Shown piece by piece: positions 62,530-64,000 of a stretch of DNA of 64,000 nucleotides. Origin of the DNA: Pyrocephalus nanus. Its lineage: Eukaryota > Chordata > Aves > Passeriformes > Tyrannidae. The position numbers were made by a program, and so were the translations under genes. Location of the stretch: positions 15,064,001 through 15,128,000 of the forward strand of contig CM076264.1 of the NCBI GenBank assembly GCA_038380795.1, written 5' to 3'. Each line of letters starts with the position of its first letter. Position 1 is the first letter of the stretch. The notes beneath the pieces are model-generated. The model did not search any database. It saw only the letters and a list, made by a program, of their open reading frames with translations, and was not told the origin of the DNA.

Positions 62530-64000
62530 AAACAGGGATATGCAAAATGAACAATGTGATGCACAATCTTTTAATAAATTCATCTTCTGCACTCAGATTG
62601 CACAATTCATTTGATGTATTGCTGAAGTACAGCCAATGGCTGAAAATATCCCAAAGAGCTGAAGGACAGCTTTCTCCTAAAAACTGGCATAGTCTGAAAA
62701 AATAAGTGTTATGAAAGAAAATTTATGATCTATCGAAACCTTTAATTCTTTGGTATGTTATAGGACATACATGCTGATGCAGTGTTGAAGACACAGCAGT
62801 GGAAAATCAATAGCCAAACATCTGCAAGCATCCATACCTACATTAAAAACTTGATTGACATATTGGGAGTAGAATATTCAAGCATTTTCTCTTGATAGTT
62901 TTATCAATGGACCTTAAAGTGCTCACAGTTTCATATCTTCTATAACTGTACAGTCAAATATGCTTATTTTGTATTACAGTAATTTTTGTGCTGTCTATTT
63001 ACCCTCTAACTGAAAATTCCTCTCACTGAGATGGGTTGAAAAGAGAAAGAATTTGCTAGATGATAACAAATATGATCTTGATTACTCCGAGAAATGAATT
63101 CTTTTAAAACAAGAACTGCTCTATTGAGGTGAAGAAATTTTATGCAACCCAATCTTTTGTTATCAGCTAAAGGCTTTACAAGCTAAAATACCAAGTAAAG
63201 GTCTATTCAAACCAAATTTGAACTAGAAGTCATCTGTATAATGTGCAAATATCCTTATTTGCATCCATATCACAGGCAAAAAATAGCAGAGAGGCCGAAA
63301 AATACCTGATGATACACTGTGCTCCTTATTTATAAAAAGAGTTTCTTTAGATATGGCTAAACCACTACTACTTGGTGTATTGTTGCAATATATGCAGTGA
63401 GTGAATACAGCACACACCCAGTTTGCCTGTAATGCAACTAATAACTCTCTTTTTTTGCTGCTTTAGTAAGAACACAAACAGCTATTTCCTCACTCTCTAC
63501 CTGTAAGCCAGTATTGGTTTCTAACCATGTCAGGCCATTGCCATTTGTATTTACTCAATATGCCAAAAAATTTCATTGCACATTACATTTTTTTTGCAAC
63601 TTCCTCTTGGACTTTTTCAGCCCTTTTTGTTTGGGATTCAAGAGGGAGAGTAAAGATGGGAAGGATGTTTGGATCAGAATTATTTCATCAAAAGCAAGAA
63701 AAGAAAATTATGATTCCTCTCTACATTTACTTTATTACACAAGACATTCTCCTTGACTCGTTACTAAGCTCTTTTGAAAATCTGGCATGCTCCTAAACAT
63801 GGATTTAAAAGCCTAAATCTGGGCTCTTGACTCTGAACTGTATTTGCCTGCAATATACCCAAGCTCAAATTCACCCTTAGTATCAGGGAGTGCAGTTTCT
63901 CTGGCTTTATTTTTTCTATCAGAAAATAAGTTTATTCAATCTTGAGAATGTACTTTACCACCTGTGAACACAAATTTTTGGTTGTGATGTTTTTATAATG

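Larger units (their letters stand above)
61080..64000. other. Non-genic single-copy DNA
   Basis: It holds the ancient SINE-like fragment at 61955-62080 and the 30-bp duplication at 62481. A small perfect inverted repeat (cagcca, a, tggctg) lies near 62632. No gene was recognised up to the window edge. Confidence 0.6.

Noticed and set aside
1..64000. CRISPR array, bacterial operon, tRNA and microRNA search
   Set aside because: No regularly spaced direct repeats, ribosome-binding sites, tRNA B-box with partner A-box, or known microRNA seed-and-hairpin was found. The repeat content is avian nuclear.

Overview
The window reads as nuclear DNA of a bird. The deciding evidence is several 5'-truncated CR1 LINE copies, the dominant interspersed repeat of bird genomes. 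They carry the typical 3' terminus (the ATTCTATG repeat family; read in reverse it gives tcatagaatcatagaa). Three of them still encode a readable relic of the CR1 ORF2 C-terminus, with a conserved block like [26 protein letters not shown]. The rest is AT-rich single-copy sequence. I cannot name the species or chromosome. The low repeat load, AT richness and lack of genes fit a gene desert or a very large intron on a macrochromosome, but that is inference.

I found no protein-coding gene, rRNA, tRNA, recognisable microRNA, CpG island or CRISPR array. The longest open frames (153, 149, 134, 134, 133 and 132 codons) show no protein family I recognise and are spread over both strands, as expected by chance in 64 kb. 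The only recognisable protein similarity is to CR1 reverse-transcriptase C-termini inside broken LINE copies.

Layout. 0-9.6 kb: single-copy DNA with one CR1 (4.4-4.87 kb), two short tandem duplications and a possible conserved AT-rich segment near 7.5-7.9 kb. 9.6-10.7 kb: a 1.1-kb block bounded by 31-bp imperfect inverted repeats, containing an old CR1 fragment and a pair of mutually exclusive hairpins. 12.3-12.6 kb: a cluster of direct and inverted repeats. 15.0-15.7 kb: two CR1 fragments whose truncated 5' ends face each other. 20.5-20.95 kb: a GC-richer island holding the longest open frames. 25.4-25.6 kb: a MIR-like fragment followed by a palindrome and a hairpin. 31.2 kb: a (TG)12 microsatellite beside a 20-bp perfect palindrome. 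32.9-33.75 kb: two CR1 copies in the same orientation. 36.3-36.9 kb: the best candidate for a conserved non-coding enhancer-like element. 37-56 kb: quiet AT-rich DNA with two long A tracts and one RFX-like site. 56.5-62.1 kb: several ancient MIR/CORE-SINE-like fragments, an A/C-rich low-complexity block and a final CR1 3' end.

No genes were found to work together here. Any function would have to be regulatory, and the regulatory calls below are motif-level guesses. I did not find evidence of an undescribed biological system.
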